A stretch of DNA of 64,000 nt, taken from the NCBI GenBank assembly GCA_020746835.1, contig JAGPNK010000021.1, forward strand, positions 1 through 64,000, read 5' to 3'. Under the pieces are notes generated by a model. That model had not been told where the DNA came from. It made no database searches and saw only the letters and a list, made by a program, of their open reading frames with translations. Each line of letters starts with the position of its first letter. Within the stretch, counting starts at the first letter, position 1. Below are positions 54,085-64,000 of this stretch, one piece after another. The position numbers and the translations under genes are program-made. Source of the DNA: Stachybotrys elegans. Taxonomy: Eukaryota > Ascomycota > Sordariomycetes > Hypocreales > Stachybotryaceae.

Positions 54085-55493
54085 ATGGCGTCGTTGCAGA
54101 AAAGGTATGCCATCGTGGGCACAGGTGGCCGGGCCATCTTCTTCTACACGGCCATCGCCAAGGACTACGCCGCAACATCGTGCGTTGTTGGCCTCTGCGA
54201 TACAAACAACACGCGTATGAAGTATGCCAACTCTAAGCTCGAGTCCATGGGTCACGCAGCTGCTCCCACGTTCGCTGCGTCCGAGTTTGACCGCATGGTT
54301 GCCGAGACAAAGCCTGACGAGGTTATCGTGACGACTATTGACCGCACACACAATATCTACATTGTTCGTGCTATGGAGCTTGGCTGCAATGTTATTACAG
54401 AGAAACCTATGACGATTGATGTGCCACGGACTCTGGAGATTTTTAACGCAGTGGAACGAACTGGAAAGCAGGTCCGAGTTACTTTCAATTACCGCTATGC
54501 ACCGCACAATACAAAGGTGGCTGAGTTACTTCGCTCTGGAGCTATTGGCCAGGTTACTAGTGTTCATTTTGAATGGATGCTAAACACCAACCACGGAGCT
54601 GATTACTTTCGTCGGTGGCATCGCGATAAGCGCAACAGTGGAGGTCTCCTGGTGCACAAATCTACACACCACTTTGATCTTGTTAACTTCTGGTATTTTT
54701 AATTCGTGGGAACTTGCTTTATTCAGCTGACTGTCTTTAAGGCTAAAGACAAGACCATCAACGGTCTACGCTCAGGGTGACCTTAGATTCTACGGCCGTG
54801 AGAATGCCGAACGCCGCGGTGTGCCAGCCAGTGCCATGTACACTCGAGCGCATAACAGCGAAGCGGCGGCCAAGGATCCATTCGCTCTGCACATGGCGAA
54901 CAATGAGCAACTCAAGACAATGTACCTTGATGCTGAGCACGAGGATGCCTACTACCGCGACCAATCTGTCTTTTCAGACGGCATTAGCATCGAGGACACC
55001 ATGAACTTGCTTGGTAAGAACCTCCTTCAATCGTTTTCAACCCGTTCAACAAGTTGCATCGCTGACCTGGCTAGTCCGGTACCGCAATGGTGCAGTGCTC
55101 ACATATTCTCTAACAGCATACGCCCCCTGGGAAGGGTTCCGCGTGAGCTTCAATGGTACAGGTGGCCGGCTAGAAATGGAGGTGGTTGAGAACAGCTATG
55201 TGAATTCGGGTGGCGACCAGGCCGCCGAGGGCAGCATTGAGAGCCGAACACTGCTACTCAGGCCCCTTCTGGGGAAGCCTCAGGAAATCGAGATTCCGGC
55301 TGGCGTTGGAGCTCATGGAGGTGGCGACACGGTTCTCCTCAATGATCTGTTCGGAGAAAAGCCGGAAACGGATGAGTATATGCGTGCGGCTAGTCACGTC
55401 GACGGCGCATTGTCCATCTTGACTGGAATTGCAGCTAATAAGTCGATTGCCACTGGTCAGGTTATCAATGTAGATGACATTCTCAAGATCTAA
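54085..55493 (+). CDS. Gfo/Idh/MocA-family NAD(P)-dependent dehydrogenase, three exons (432 aa)
   Basis: A cytosolic sugar or polyol dehydrogenase-like enzyme. Exons are 54085..54692, 54742..55013 and 55075..55493. The Rossmann motif is YAIVGTGGRAIFF (residues 8-20), then DEVIVTTIDRTHNIYIVRAM and the family signature VITEKPMTIDV with the E-K-P lysine near residue 109. RVTFNYRYAPHN and HKSTHHFDLVNFW follow; the HHFD histidine is the expected substrate-site His. The C-terminal sheet includes VRYRNGAVLTYSLTAYAPWE. It is longer than bacterial relatives, as in several fungal members. Neighbours suggest that it oxidises a compound brought in by the adjacent permease. Confidence 0.92.
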
Positions 55494-55751
55494 ATAGAAA
55501 TATGGGACCTCCAAACAAGTCGGATACGATGAGGTAGGGAACGGTATTGTCGCTTGTTTTGGCGATGAGGATAGACACATCGGAAGATGGGCGAGTTGTG
55601 TCGGACAGAAGTGGAATAGAAAAGTGCTGTGAACAAGTATGTTGCGACTGGAGCAAGAATGTAGCCGATGAGGGTAATTATAAAGTGAAAGAAGCCTTGT
55701 CATAGTACAGCAGATGGTCTTGATTAGTTTTGGTGATGCTTGATTATACTT

Positions 55752-57238
55752 TCAGTCCACATCCCGCCTGCGGAGAGAAATAGACCACTTTTCGAAGACA
55801 GCTGCTGGCATTCTCCGACAAGTACTATCAGTTCCTGAGACAGCCATCCAATCATCCCTGGTCCATTTCGTTGCCTTTGCAATAACAATCTTCTCAGCCA
55901 AGAGCATACAAGATGCCGGCAAGGCTTCTTTGTCTGCCTCGTCGCAGAGCACGATAACTCGATCCGCAAATGTTTGCGCCTCATTTTCGAACGTTCTCGC
56001 GTCTTCTGCACGAGGCTCTAGTGCTACAATCAAACGATTAAGCATAATTTGGACAGCGAATGATACCCCAAGAAACTCGCGGAGTCTGGGTGCGTGCCGG
56101 TCAGGCTGCTCAGCGGCGAATCTGGTAAAGTTTTCACGCCATGTAAGAAGATTTTGGCGTGTCTGATACGCTTCGAGAATCAAGTGTAGAATCGTTCCTG
56201 GGTCACCCGCGCCATTGATACAAACACCCGTCTGCCTAAAGAGACGAGCAGTTGGGCTTACGTATATCCAAAGAGAGGAAACCACAGGGTGGCAACTAAG
56301 ACTCTCAACAGCGGCGATTGATGACAAGAGTGTTTTCCACTTTGGCTCCTCGAGGAAGCAGTCCTCGCCGATAGACATGGATTCGTGAAACTACACCTAT
56401 TAATGACCATTCATATCCGAAGACAGTTTACTCACGATTGTACCCGTTTGAGACATCAATATCTGCTGCTCGAGATCTGTGGAATAATTGTCCGGACCTC
56501 GAAGCCTCATCAACTTCTGAGTACCAGTAATATGGTGGAGCCATTGCGACTGGGAGCATTGTAGAAACTATGTACTGTAAGCAAATGACCACTCCAACTT
56601 GAGTACCTTACCTCATAAAACGTGAGTATTTTGGTCGCACATAGCACATCTGGACTTGCCCATCGTCCCTCCAGTTTATCGTCCAAAGCCTCCTGAAGCT
56701 CAGACAGAGCTTTCAGGTAGAGCCTGATGGCCGTAGTCTCTGATATGTCCGAATGCGGGTGTAGCGAGCGGTGCGCTCGAGCCAAAGTGCAGTCGACAGC
56801 GGCTTGGAGCAGTCTGCTTTCCGAATACCGTGCAGGGACGAAGTCTAGCCACGAAGGTTGGCGCATTTCAGCTAATTTTTGCATACTGGCAGGGCAGGGA
56901 GCTAGTGTTCGGGCAGAGGACCTGCTGAGGTGCACAGAAGCCAGGGCAGACAGTGATAGGATGTCGAAACGGTACGTGAGTTTTGCGAGCTCATAGCCTT
57001 GTGCTGGAAGAGACGGGGGTACCATATGGACCGGATCGACATGCGGGGGCGGTGTATTTTCCTTTTGCGTAGTAGGACCGAGGAAGAGAGGAAGCTGTCG
57101 CCGATTATGTTGTCCATAGTCACCCCTCGCTCGACGAGCCATCGCTACACCGCGCATAGCATGACGTCGAATCCTGCGTCTATCCACTTCTCGCTCCGCT
57201 ACATCCGGGCCAGTTGAGGTGATGAAGACGAACGCCAT
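55752..57238 (-). CDS. Regulator-like protein without a zinc cluster, three exons (465 aa)
   Basis: Exons 57238..56612, 56567..56436 and 56390..55752 (introns 44 and 45 nt, phase 0). It opens MAFVFITSTGPDV and RRRIRRHAMRGVAMARRARG, a start common to a fungal family annotated as Zn2Cys6-factor-like proteins that have lost the DNA-binding cluster. The body resembles the C-terminal fungal transcription-factor domain: LHHITGTQKLMRLRGPDNYS, a central block EDCFLEEPKWKTLL and ESLSCHPVVSSLWIY. No cysteine cluster is present at the N-terminus. It may act as a co-regulator or be a diverged factor. It is convergent with the dehydrogenase gene. The start is chosen on the conserved MAFVFI; an in-frame start 30 codons upstream exists. 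Confidence 0.75.
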
Positions 57239-57386
57239 ACTGCTAGTCGCGATTAAGAAAGTAGTACCCTGGAAGACATAGAAACCCACGCGAGATGCGA
57301 GGCGTTCATATACCAAGGCGAGGATCAACGCGCATTGACAATGTTATTAGCAAGTTGGAATCGACATGGTCCGCGAGCTGACAATG

Positions 57387-57479
57387 ACCAGGGTACTACT
57401 GCCTTCTTGGGGTATAGCGCTGATTCCTTCAGCATCAACCTATTTAACCAGGGTACAACTGTCTTCTCTGGGTATAGCG
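57387..57479. repeat. Direct repeat, about 33 bp, 60 bp apart
   Basis: ACCAGGGTACTACTGCCTTC followed by TTGGGGTATAGCG recurs exactly 60 bp on with four differences (ACCAGGGTACAACTGTCTTC..). It lies about 250-340 bp upstream of the carbonic anhydrase ATG, where it could serve as a paired regulatory site. Confidence 0.7.
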
Positions 57480-57630
57480 TGGACTTTTCGGAACGCATGA
57501 CAATATGATTTCTTGGTGTGATTACTATGCTTTATGAGAGGAATATTGTAATCATGTCTTGCCTCGTTTCGTGACAAATGCTTTATCTAGATTTGCTCAC
57601 CCTAGTCCAGACTCGACAGTCGTGCTTGAG

Positions 57631-57640
57631 TATATAAATA
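57631..57640 (+). promoter_or_regulatory. TATA box of the carbonic anhydrase gene
   Basis: TATATAAATA, 86-95 nt upstream of the ATG. Confidence 0.5.
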
Positions 57641-57725
57641 TCAGACATTCCCCTCCATACCAATTCTCATAGCATCAAGGACCCATCTCACCATCAGCTC
57701 AAACAAACAAGACCTACTCATTCAA

Positions 57726-58362
57726 ATGGCCGAAAAAATCACAGTCGAAGAGCTTTTAGCTCGCAACAAGTCCGTCCTCTGCCCTTTCCCTATTTAAAAT
57801 ATTGACTTTAGGGTAGGATTGTCATGGCATCTCACACGCCGGCACCAACCTTCCAATTCCTAGCCGAGAACCAAATCGCCGTTGCAAAAACCCTCGTCGT
57901 CGCCTGTGTCGACCCTCGCAGCGACCCTTCCTACATCTTAGGTCTCAAGTTCGGGGGTGCGTATTTCCTCGCCAGCTTTTACTTCTCAGCTAACAATCAA
58001 CAGAAGCAGGAATACTCCGTAACATAGGGGGTCAAGTCAAACCCCTCCTCAACGACATACTCGCCCTGGACAACCTCATCACCTTCGAACAAGTCATGAT
58101 AATCCACCATACGGACTGCGGAAGTACACACTTCACCAATGAACAAGTGCGCGGTGTTCTCACACAGCGGGACCCCCAGGCTGCAGCAGAAATGAATGTG
58201 GAAAGTGTTGATTTCGGCGCCGTCAGTAATCTTCCCGACAGTGTTGTCAGGGACGTCAAATTCCTGAAGGAGCATAAATTGATGAGGGAGGAGTTGAAGG
58301 AGAATATCAAGGGATATCTTTATGATATTGAGAAGGGGAGCTTGGAGGAGATTTCGGGGTAG
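57726..58362 (+). CDS. Beta-carbonic anhydrase, three exons (180 aa)
   Basis: Converts carbon dioxide and water to bicarbonate. Exons are 57726..57769, 57817..57956 and 58004..58362. The zinc ligands are all present: C45 in VVACVDPRSDPS (with the D47-R49 dyad), and H97 and C100 in IIHHTDCGSTHF. EAGILRNIGGQV, the conserved A-G-x-x-R-N block, is restored only when intron 2 is removed. Without an N-terminal extension it is a short class enzyme like many bacterial and fungal minimal beta-carbonic anhydrases, probably cytosolic. Intron 1 uses the second of two nearby AG sites; the first gives a frameshift. Confidence 0.93.
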
Positions 58363-59418
58363 ACTATTACCCAACCACCACCCGGGGAAAGCAAGTGGCG
58401 TGCCCTCACCCCTCGACCGCTTGTCATGTTGATATTTAATAGCATTCCTGGGTGGTATGTAGACATGATATAGCAATTGAGCCATCGATAAACTTGATCA
58501 AGCTTTCGTCAGGACATGTGTCGTGGATGCCGTTTTACCTTCGCCTTTATACACTCTCTTGTATGGTTGTTAATAAAAAAATTTTTGAAGTTATTCTTTT
58601 CGATAAGACGCAGGTCTGGTTTCAATTGGCTCTCCCGGTCCTGTTTCCTTGATATAGCCGACAAGGTATCCCCTGGACAGGTGAGAGGAAAACGGTCAGC
58701 CATTTTCTTCAATGCCATGCAGCACTGATGCATGGATAGTGGTGACGAAAGAGGTATACAGTCTGAGGTGGAAGCAGTTATAAAAATTAGAGAGAACACC
58801 GAGGCCAACCTTACCAGCCACGTTGTGACCCGAGAACCCGCCTATGCCTTGAGGAACGAAGAGACAAAAGGGCCTTCCTTCAGCCCCTCGAAAAAGACGC
58901 ACCACCCTGGAACACCGCCACATCCGCCACACGATCCGCGCCACGTAAAACCAAGCCACATCTGAAGAGTCACAGCTTGGAATTTGGGCCAAAATCCTGA
59001 ACTTGCATAACTGGAGAGCCTCATCAACCACATTTTATGCCTTGAGGAATGTGAGGCTTCTTTTTCCGCGCTCTCTCTCACCCCATAGCTTCAATTCAAA
59101 AGCCACACTTGCACGGCCACCATCCGCGCTCCACACCTATCCCGCACTTTGTACACGCTTTCGAGAGCCACCGGCTGGCTCTATGGTGGCGCCCTCTGCT
59201 AGGCAGAATATCATTTAATATTAAGTACCTGTCAGCCTCACGGGAGCTGGTAGAGCCACCCTGGCACTGCCACCTTGGCACTGCCACCTAGCCGCGCTTT
59301 CCGGGTGGCTACTTTACTGCCCCTCCCTCCCTGTTTTGCAGGAAATCATTTCTCTGTCGTCCTATGCCCACTCCTTTACTTCGATTTTCCGGCCCTGCTA
59401 TATACAGACAATATTACC
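58363..59418. other. Intergenic with small tandem duplication
   Basis: No gene seen. At about 59262-59289 the 13-mer TGGCACTGCCACC is present twice in a row. The HeLo gene's core promoter should lie at the right end; a TATATACAG at 59400 is too close to the ATG to be convincing. Confidence 0.5.
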
Positions 59419-61245
59419 ATGTCAGGATTAGAGGTGCCCGCATTTATAATCGGAGTTGCGAGCGTCTTCACCTCATGTGTGGATGCCTTTGCCTACTTCA
59501 AAGCAGCCCAGCGTGCGGACACAGATATCGAAAAACTCCTACTCAAGCTAGATATCGAAAAGACTCGACTTTTAGTATGGGGCAACGAAAGCGGGATCTT
59601 TTCTGTGAATCAACAGCACTCTAATCTTCGCAATGAGTCAACTGTCACACTTCTCGGAAGGATTCTAACCCAGATTGAAGAGCTCTTGACAGATGCTGAA
59701 AGGCTACGGTTCTATGGCTTACGGGTACCCGAAACACCCCTGGGCGAGGCTATCGACTACGTAAGCTCGAATAGTCTAGCCATTTTCCGCGCATCCATGA
59801 GCCGATTTTGGACCCGGAATGCTTCAAGACTCAGTACGACGGTGCGAAGAAGCGCGATTGCCAGGACGAGGTGGGCGATTTATGAGAGAGAAAAGTTTCA
59901 GGGTCTCGTCAATGATGTGAAGGAGTTCGTTGATAGAGTCTACGAGCTGGTTCCGGTCGACCGAGAGACGCAAGACATGATTATCGTGGCAGACATCGAA
60001 GCAATCCTGGATATTTCGCGCCTCAGAATTGTCGAGGCAGCCACTGAAGACTCATACCGGGTTTATTCCCAGGCGGCCTCATCTGTCATAACATCGGCGG
60101 AAGCTGAAACCGTTGATCGTAGGACAGTTGAGGAGCGCTTACGAGACACCGAATTGACGCAGCCAAATCCGACAACTCAAGCGCAGGCCTGGGATCCTGT
60201 TTCCAGTTCTGCCTCAGGTATGTTTTGAGTTTAAACATTAAAAACCATTCTAACCATTGTCTTAGATGCTCTTCTGGAAGAGCTGAGACACTATGTTAAA
60301 CACTTTGTCCTTACCAGCGAATGTCACAAAAGGCACTCTCCATCCCCTTGCGATACTCTACAGCTCGGGTCACAGGCAGCTTCTTATGCTCGATATCCTC
60401 CCGATGCGCAATGGGATGTATCCTCGAGAAATGAGAAAGGTGGCAATACCCTTTGGCAACTAACAAATAGACTGATCCGGATCAATTCAACAGTTGAAGA
60501 CCTGAAGGAAGAGGACAATTTGATTGGTACACTGTTAAAAGAAAGTGAATACTCGCTTACCGAGGCGCAACGCGGATTCCTTAACACTCTCCTTCCTCTT
60601 ATCACGGTTTTTATTTACTGCTCTCCTTGTATATGCCTTATTCACACGGCATTTACGATCTGCAACAATGTGTCTTCACCATTCGTTGCAATATCTATCC
60701 GACCCGATGACCGTTTAATATCTAGCTGCTGTACCAACACTAATCGAGTCCTTGGACTAAGGAGCATTTTGGAATGGGTTCGAGAATGGGAAGCCAAAGC
60801 TACCACCCTTGATAGTTGTGAAATGGCTCGCTTTTTGGACAGGATTTGGGTAGAACGGCGTCTTGACCATTTCGACGAAGAGAAGCCATACACGTTTGAG
60901 GAGGATGGGAAGTGCCGGGCTATCATAATTGGCGAAGCAGATTACCTCTCACCTCTTTTACAAAAAGCACCCGGTCGGATACCAAGAGCTATGGACATCT
61001 GGGATCTCACAGATCTATACGGAGGAGGGTATGTGCGTCGGTTTAATTTCCGGTTCATCGAATCGCATCGGGTCGCAGCTCAGAAAACAGAGCGAACTGG
61101 AGGCCTTAACGCGTCGATAGGCGGGCAACAGGTTGAACGTGAGGCTCCAGTGTTAAAGAGGCCTTCAAGCTCTATGTCATCTGACAGCAAGCGTCAGAAG
61201 GAATTAGTAGCGGCTGGAAATCAAGGCGAGGAAACCGAGGATTAG
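59419..61245 (+). CDS. HeLo-domain protein, two exons (592 aa)
   Basis: The N-terminal 215 residues form a HeLo domain, the membrane-attacking death domain of HET-S and related fungal incompatibility proteins: VPAFIIGVASVFTSCVDAFA, then AQRADTDIEKLLLKLDIEKT and LLVWGNESG, matching the order and spacing of the family. RWAIYEREKFQGLVNDVKEF follows. Exons are 59419..60217 and 60266..61245 (48-nt intron). Instead of a prion-forming tail or a NACHT/STAND domain, it has about 370 further residues of unknown type, with a patch YTFEEDGKCRAIIIGEADYL and DLTDLYGGGYVRRFNF near residues 480-540 and a charged Ser-rich end. It may be a cell-death executor with its own sensing part. The HeLo call is strong; the rest is undefined. 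Confidence 0.88.
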
Positions 61246-61946
61246 AAGGAATAGAAGAGAAAGGCTAATAGTACAATGGCTATTAATAGTACTTAAATGG
61301 AATAATGGTTTGTTTATATACTATAATAAAGCTATTAACTAAATAAGAAAAACTTATTATAATGTAACTGATATTGGAAGTCATATATACTTAGAATTAT
61401 ATAACTTATAAATATTCATAATTTGCAACGCTTGTCCACAGGGTCAAACTTGCTCAGCGAATGGATGACCCTGGGTCACGTATTATGCGGCTTAAGTATG
61501 CCGTAACACCTTTGGGACCTCAGTTACTCAATTACCCCTACCTACCCGATACTAGGATAGACCCAATCGTTACAGTTATTTAACCCGTCCGAGGCCTTGG
61601 CCCATTACTATCTTGCCGAAGCATTAATGCCATGCAGAGCCGCGTATAAGTCCCCTACTTATTGATTCATTCACAGGTGCGTTGTATTGTATTCAGTTAG
61701 TCATGCAATTGAAGTGTGTCATATCACCCTGGAGGTAGTGGGGGATCGATGTAACTATGCGGGACTTGCACCGCCATTGCATTACATCATAGTTGTAGCA
61801 TCCTGCCGTCATACACTCTTCTCCGGCCGCAGGTTTTCAAACAATTTAAAATGGTGCAGTCAAATTCAAATCATGCAATGTATGGCCATCATTCACTCAC
61901 GACCTCAATACAAAATCAAACCATTAACACTTTCACGGATTTCAAG
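61246..61946. other. AT-rich intergenic DNA
   Basis: The first 190 bp are very AT-rich with many TA steps (for example CTATTAACTAAATAAGAAAA), like RIP-mutated DNA. The rest is ordinary; a TATAAG at about 61646 lies some 300 nt before the next gene. Confidence 0.5.
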
Positions 61947-63154
61947 ATGAGCTCTATCATCCACGCAATTATCGACTATCTCATCTCATGGGCACATCCA
62001 GTATGCCTCGCCTGCAGAGACAATTGGTTTAACTGAATTTGGAGCTAAAATAAATCTACGAATCTAGGACGCGCATTGGGGATGGATGTCGTGGAATCGC
62101 ATGGTAACGTCTTGGCTCTCACATCTGGATAATATTCTAACCCGCCCCACAAGACCGGTCGTCTTGAACGTGAGAAGCAGCCGCTTTCGAAGAAGCTCAA
62201 AATTCTACTCCTCTTCAATCCTATTACAGAATGGATCGATACTACCCATGCCATGAGGCTGTACATACACGATAAATCTTTGAGCGAGGGTACAGTGATA
62301 GCCCTGGAGACAAGATCTATAGCATCTTTGACTCACAATCTCATAGGGAAGAAGGAGGGAGCGCCGTCCTCGAGAGAGCGGATTCGATCTTTTGTGGATT
62401 TCTACGGCATTGACATGGATGAATTCGAACCGTCAGATGTCTCCAAGTATAACTCCTTCGAGGACTTCTTCACACGAGCCCACAAGCCGGGATCTAGGCC
62501 AACCCACAAATTGGAAGACGAGAAACATGCAGTTGTCGTTGCCGACTCGCGTGCCGTCACATATGACTCCGTTGCCGAGACGAAGAAGTTGTGGATCAAG
62601 GGCAATGACTTTAACATCACCAACTTAGTTATGGACACGCAACTTGGATCCCGCTTCAATGGCGCCGCAGTTGCAAGTTTCCGATTATCTCCTCAGGATT
62701 ATCATCGATATCACTCTCCCGTCACGGGGAAGATCAAGCTTTTTAGAAGCATGCCTGGCGATTATTACCAAGTGGACCCTGTTGCATTGCAGAGCAAAGT
62801 GGATATATTAACGCGGAATAGGAGGGACTATCTTGTGATAGAGACGAAGTCATTTGGCGATGTCTTATTTGTAGCCATTGGCGCAACTCAAGTTGGTTCC
62901 GTTAGGTGAGTATTGTCCCCCAGGTTTTCTATGATACTAACACAAGAAGAATCCACGAGAAATTTCAGGCAATCGGACAAGAGGTGAAGAAAGGTGATGA
63001 GCTGGGATATTTCCAATTTGGTGGTTCTTCAATCATTGTTGCTTTTGAACAGGGTCGTATTGTTTTTGACAAAGATCTAGTGGATATGAGCAAGCAAAAG
63101 ATTCAAGTAGCGGTACAAGTAGGTATGAGCCTGGGACGCGCACAACCTCCTTGA
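61947..63154 (+). CDS. Phosphatidylserine decarboxylase, five exons (329 aa)
   Basis: Makes phosphatidylethanolamine from phosphatidylserine with a self-made pyruvoyl group. Proposed exons are 61947..62000, 62068..62103, 62154..62289, 62347..62905 and 62950..63154. Family blocks: LLFNPITEWIDTTHAMRLYI, RIRSFVDFYGIDMDEFEP, YNSFEDFFTRAHKPGSRP, VVADSRAVTYDS, FRLSPQDYHRYHSPVTGKI with the catalytic His, and FVAIGATQVGSV. The self-cleavage site appears as FGGSSIIVAF near residue 288 (GGSS in place of the bacterial LGST). No mitochondrial or long membrane-anchor N-terminus is seen, so this resembles the accessory type found in fungal gene clusters. Intron 3 is 57 nt and in frame, so unspliced mRNA would still be open. 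Exons 1 and 2 are less certain; an earlier in-frame ATG lies at 61851. Confidence 0.85.
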
Positions 63155-64000
63155 AAATGCTTGAATAGAGGAATGGAACACTGGGTGCGTACAGTGATAC
63201 AATAGTTATTGAGGATTTTGGGTAATCTGAATAATGACTGGGTACCTGTGTATGTGGGATTTCCTGTTTGTGTGTCCCAATGGGATATAGACGAGCGACT
63301 CCAAGGAGGCCCCCTCTGATGATAAACTCGATGAAGTTGAAAGATTCCAAGGTAAGTAGGAAGCTGTTAGCACAGAAAGAGAATGATAAGGTGTGGTGCA
63401 TATGCTGCAAGCACTGGTCTCTAAATTAGAATTTGAAGACATATTTTGAGGCCACGCCTCCGTTTTTGAACCCGCCACTTTGCGTCCCATCACCCACTCT
63501 CAACTGTGGAATAGTATTTTCTCAGACATACAGATTCACGTCTGAGCATTTCTTACTTCTGACCTTATTTACCGTGAGCGTCTGTCAGCATACTTGTGCT
63601 ATCGCCTGCTGGCCCTTACGAAAGGTTGACGTTCCCTCACTGGCTCTAGATGATAATCCCCGCTGGGTTACTCAGACCGCTGGCTGAGATGTAACAGGTG
63701 CAGTCAGGTAGATGGTACCATGATAGCGACTACATAGTACGAGTATTGAAATTCGCACCGCACTTTCAGGCAAAGGAATTGTAGTAAGGGTCACATTGGC
63801 GGTGGGATAGTGGAAGGAGTCAAATTAAGAAAGGGACTATATACCAGGTAGCTAAGCGAAGGCCAGGATCGCGTTCACTGGAAGCCTAGCGCGCTTATGA
63901 CTTGTCACAGGCTCTCCAACATACAGCCCCTTTATCGTTCGGAGTCCTGCCACTCCGTACCGTCCCAAAATTAGTTTAATAGTGTCCCTTTTCCAAGCAT
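63155..64000. other. Right-end intergenic DNA with a repeat
   Basis: No gene seen up to the window edge. It holds one well-preserved family 2 repeat about 100 bp after the decarboxylase stop. Confidence 0.5.
63251..63326 (-). repeat. Dispersed repeat family 2, copy 7
   Basis: Minus strand: TTTATCATCAGAGGGGGCCT, CCTTGGAGTCGCTCGTCTAT, ATCCCATTGGGACACACAAA, CAGGAAATCCCACATAC. Full-length copy with scattered substitutions. Confidence 0.8.

Larger units (their letters stand above)
57239..57725. other. Divergent promoter region with a 60-bp-period repeat
   Basis: Lies between the regulator-like gene and the carbonic anhydrase gene. Holds the direct repeat and TATA box listed separately. Confidence 0.5.

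Noticed and set aside
46902..57238. A secondary-metabolite cluster containing the tyrosinase
   Set aside because: No polyketide synthase, peptide synthetase, terpene synthase or prenyltransferase is present in the window.
1..64000. CRISPR array, rRNA, telomere repeats, complete transposon
   Set aside because: No regularly spaced repeats, no rRNA-like sequence, no TTAGGG arrays, and no complete transposase or reverse transcriptase could be seen.

Overview
This is nuclear DNA of a filamentous ascomycete (Pezizomycotina, probably Sordariomycetes). The signs are short spliceosomal introns (41-73 nt, GT..AG, with CTAAC-like branch points), single- and multi-exon genes at low density, and protein families typical of moulds: two intact HET-domain genes, a 2EXR protein, a HeLo-domain protein, two Zn2Cys6 regulators, Dal5-type MFS permeases and a tyrosinase. 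I rebuilt exon structures by hand. Wherever exon coordinates are given, the phases add up to a whole number of codons.

Layout. 0-14 kb is gene-poor: a gene cut by the left edge, a two-exon HET gene, relics of a second HET gene and of a subtilisin-like protease, a transposase scrap, a frameshifted secreted-protein gene, a 2EXR gene and a kinase-like fragment. 14.6-19.4 kb holds an unusual stand-alone copy of elongation factor 2 domains III-V and a second HET gene. 20.5-21.9 kb is a decayed retropepsin-like gene. 22.4-36.4 kb looks like a catabolic neighbourhood: a Zn2Cys6 regulator divergent from an MDR oxidoreductase, an amidohydrolase-type decarboxylase, a second Zn2Cys6 regulator, a secreted nucleoside-hydrolase-like protein and a Dal5-type permease. 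37.8-40.6 kb is one gene carrying two zinc-finger plus APH-kinase modules in tandem. 41.9-44.3 kb is a trypsin-like protease with a long hydrophobic/helical tail, broken by a single-base slip. 46.9-48.3 kb is a secreted tyrosinase. 48.9-57.2 kb is a second possible nutrient-use group: secreted protein of unknown family, MFS permease, Gfo/Idh/MocA dehydrogenase and a regulator-like protein. The right end has a beta-carbonic anhydrase, a HeLo-domain protein and a five-exon phosphatidylserine decarboxylase.

Between the genes lie short dispersed repeats. One family of about 75 bp occurs seven times, one of about 95 bp four times, and one of about 55 bp twice. They are mostly in intergenic or 3' flanking DNA. 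Together with RIP-like nonsense changes, single-base frameshifts and many incompatibility-type genes, they suggest a fast-evolving accessory or subtelomere-like region. No telomere repeats, rRNA or CRISPR were seen. The most unusual items are the EF-2 domain III-V paralogue, the tandem zinc-finger/kinase fusion, the protease with a membrane-active-looking tail, and the seven-copy repeat.
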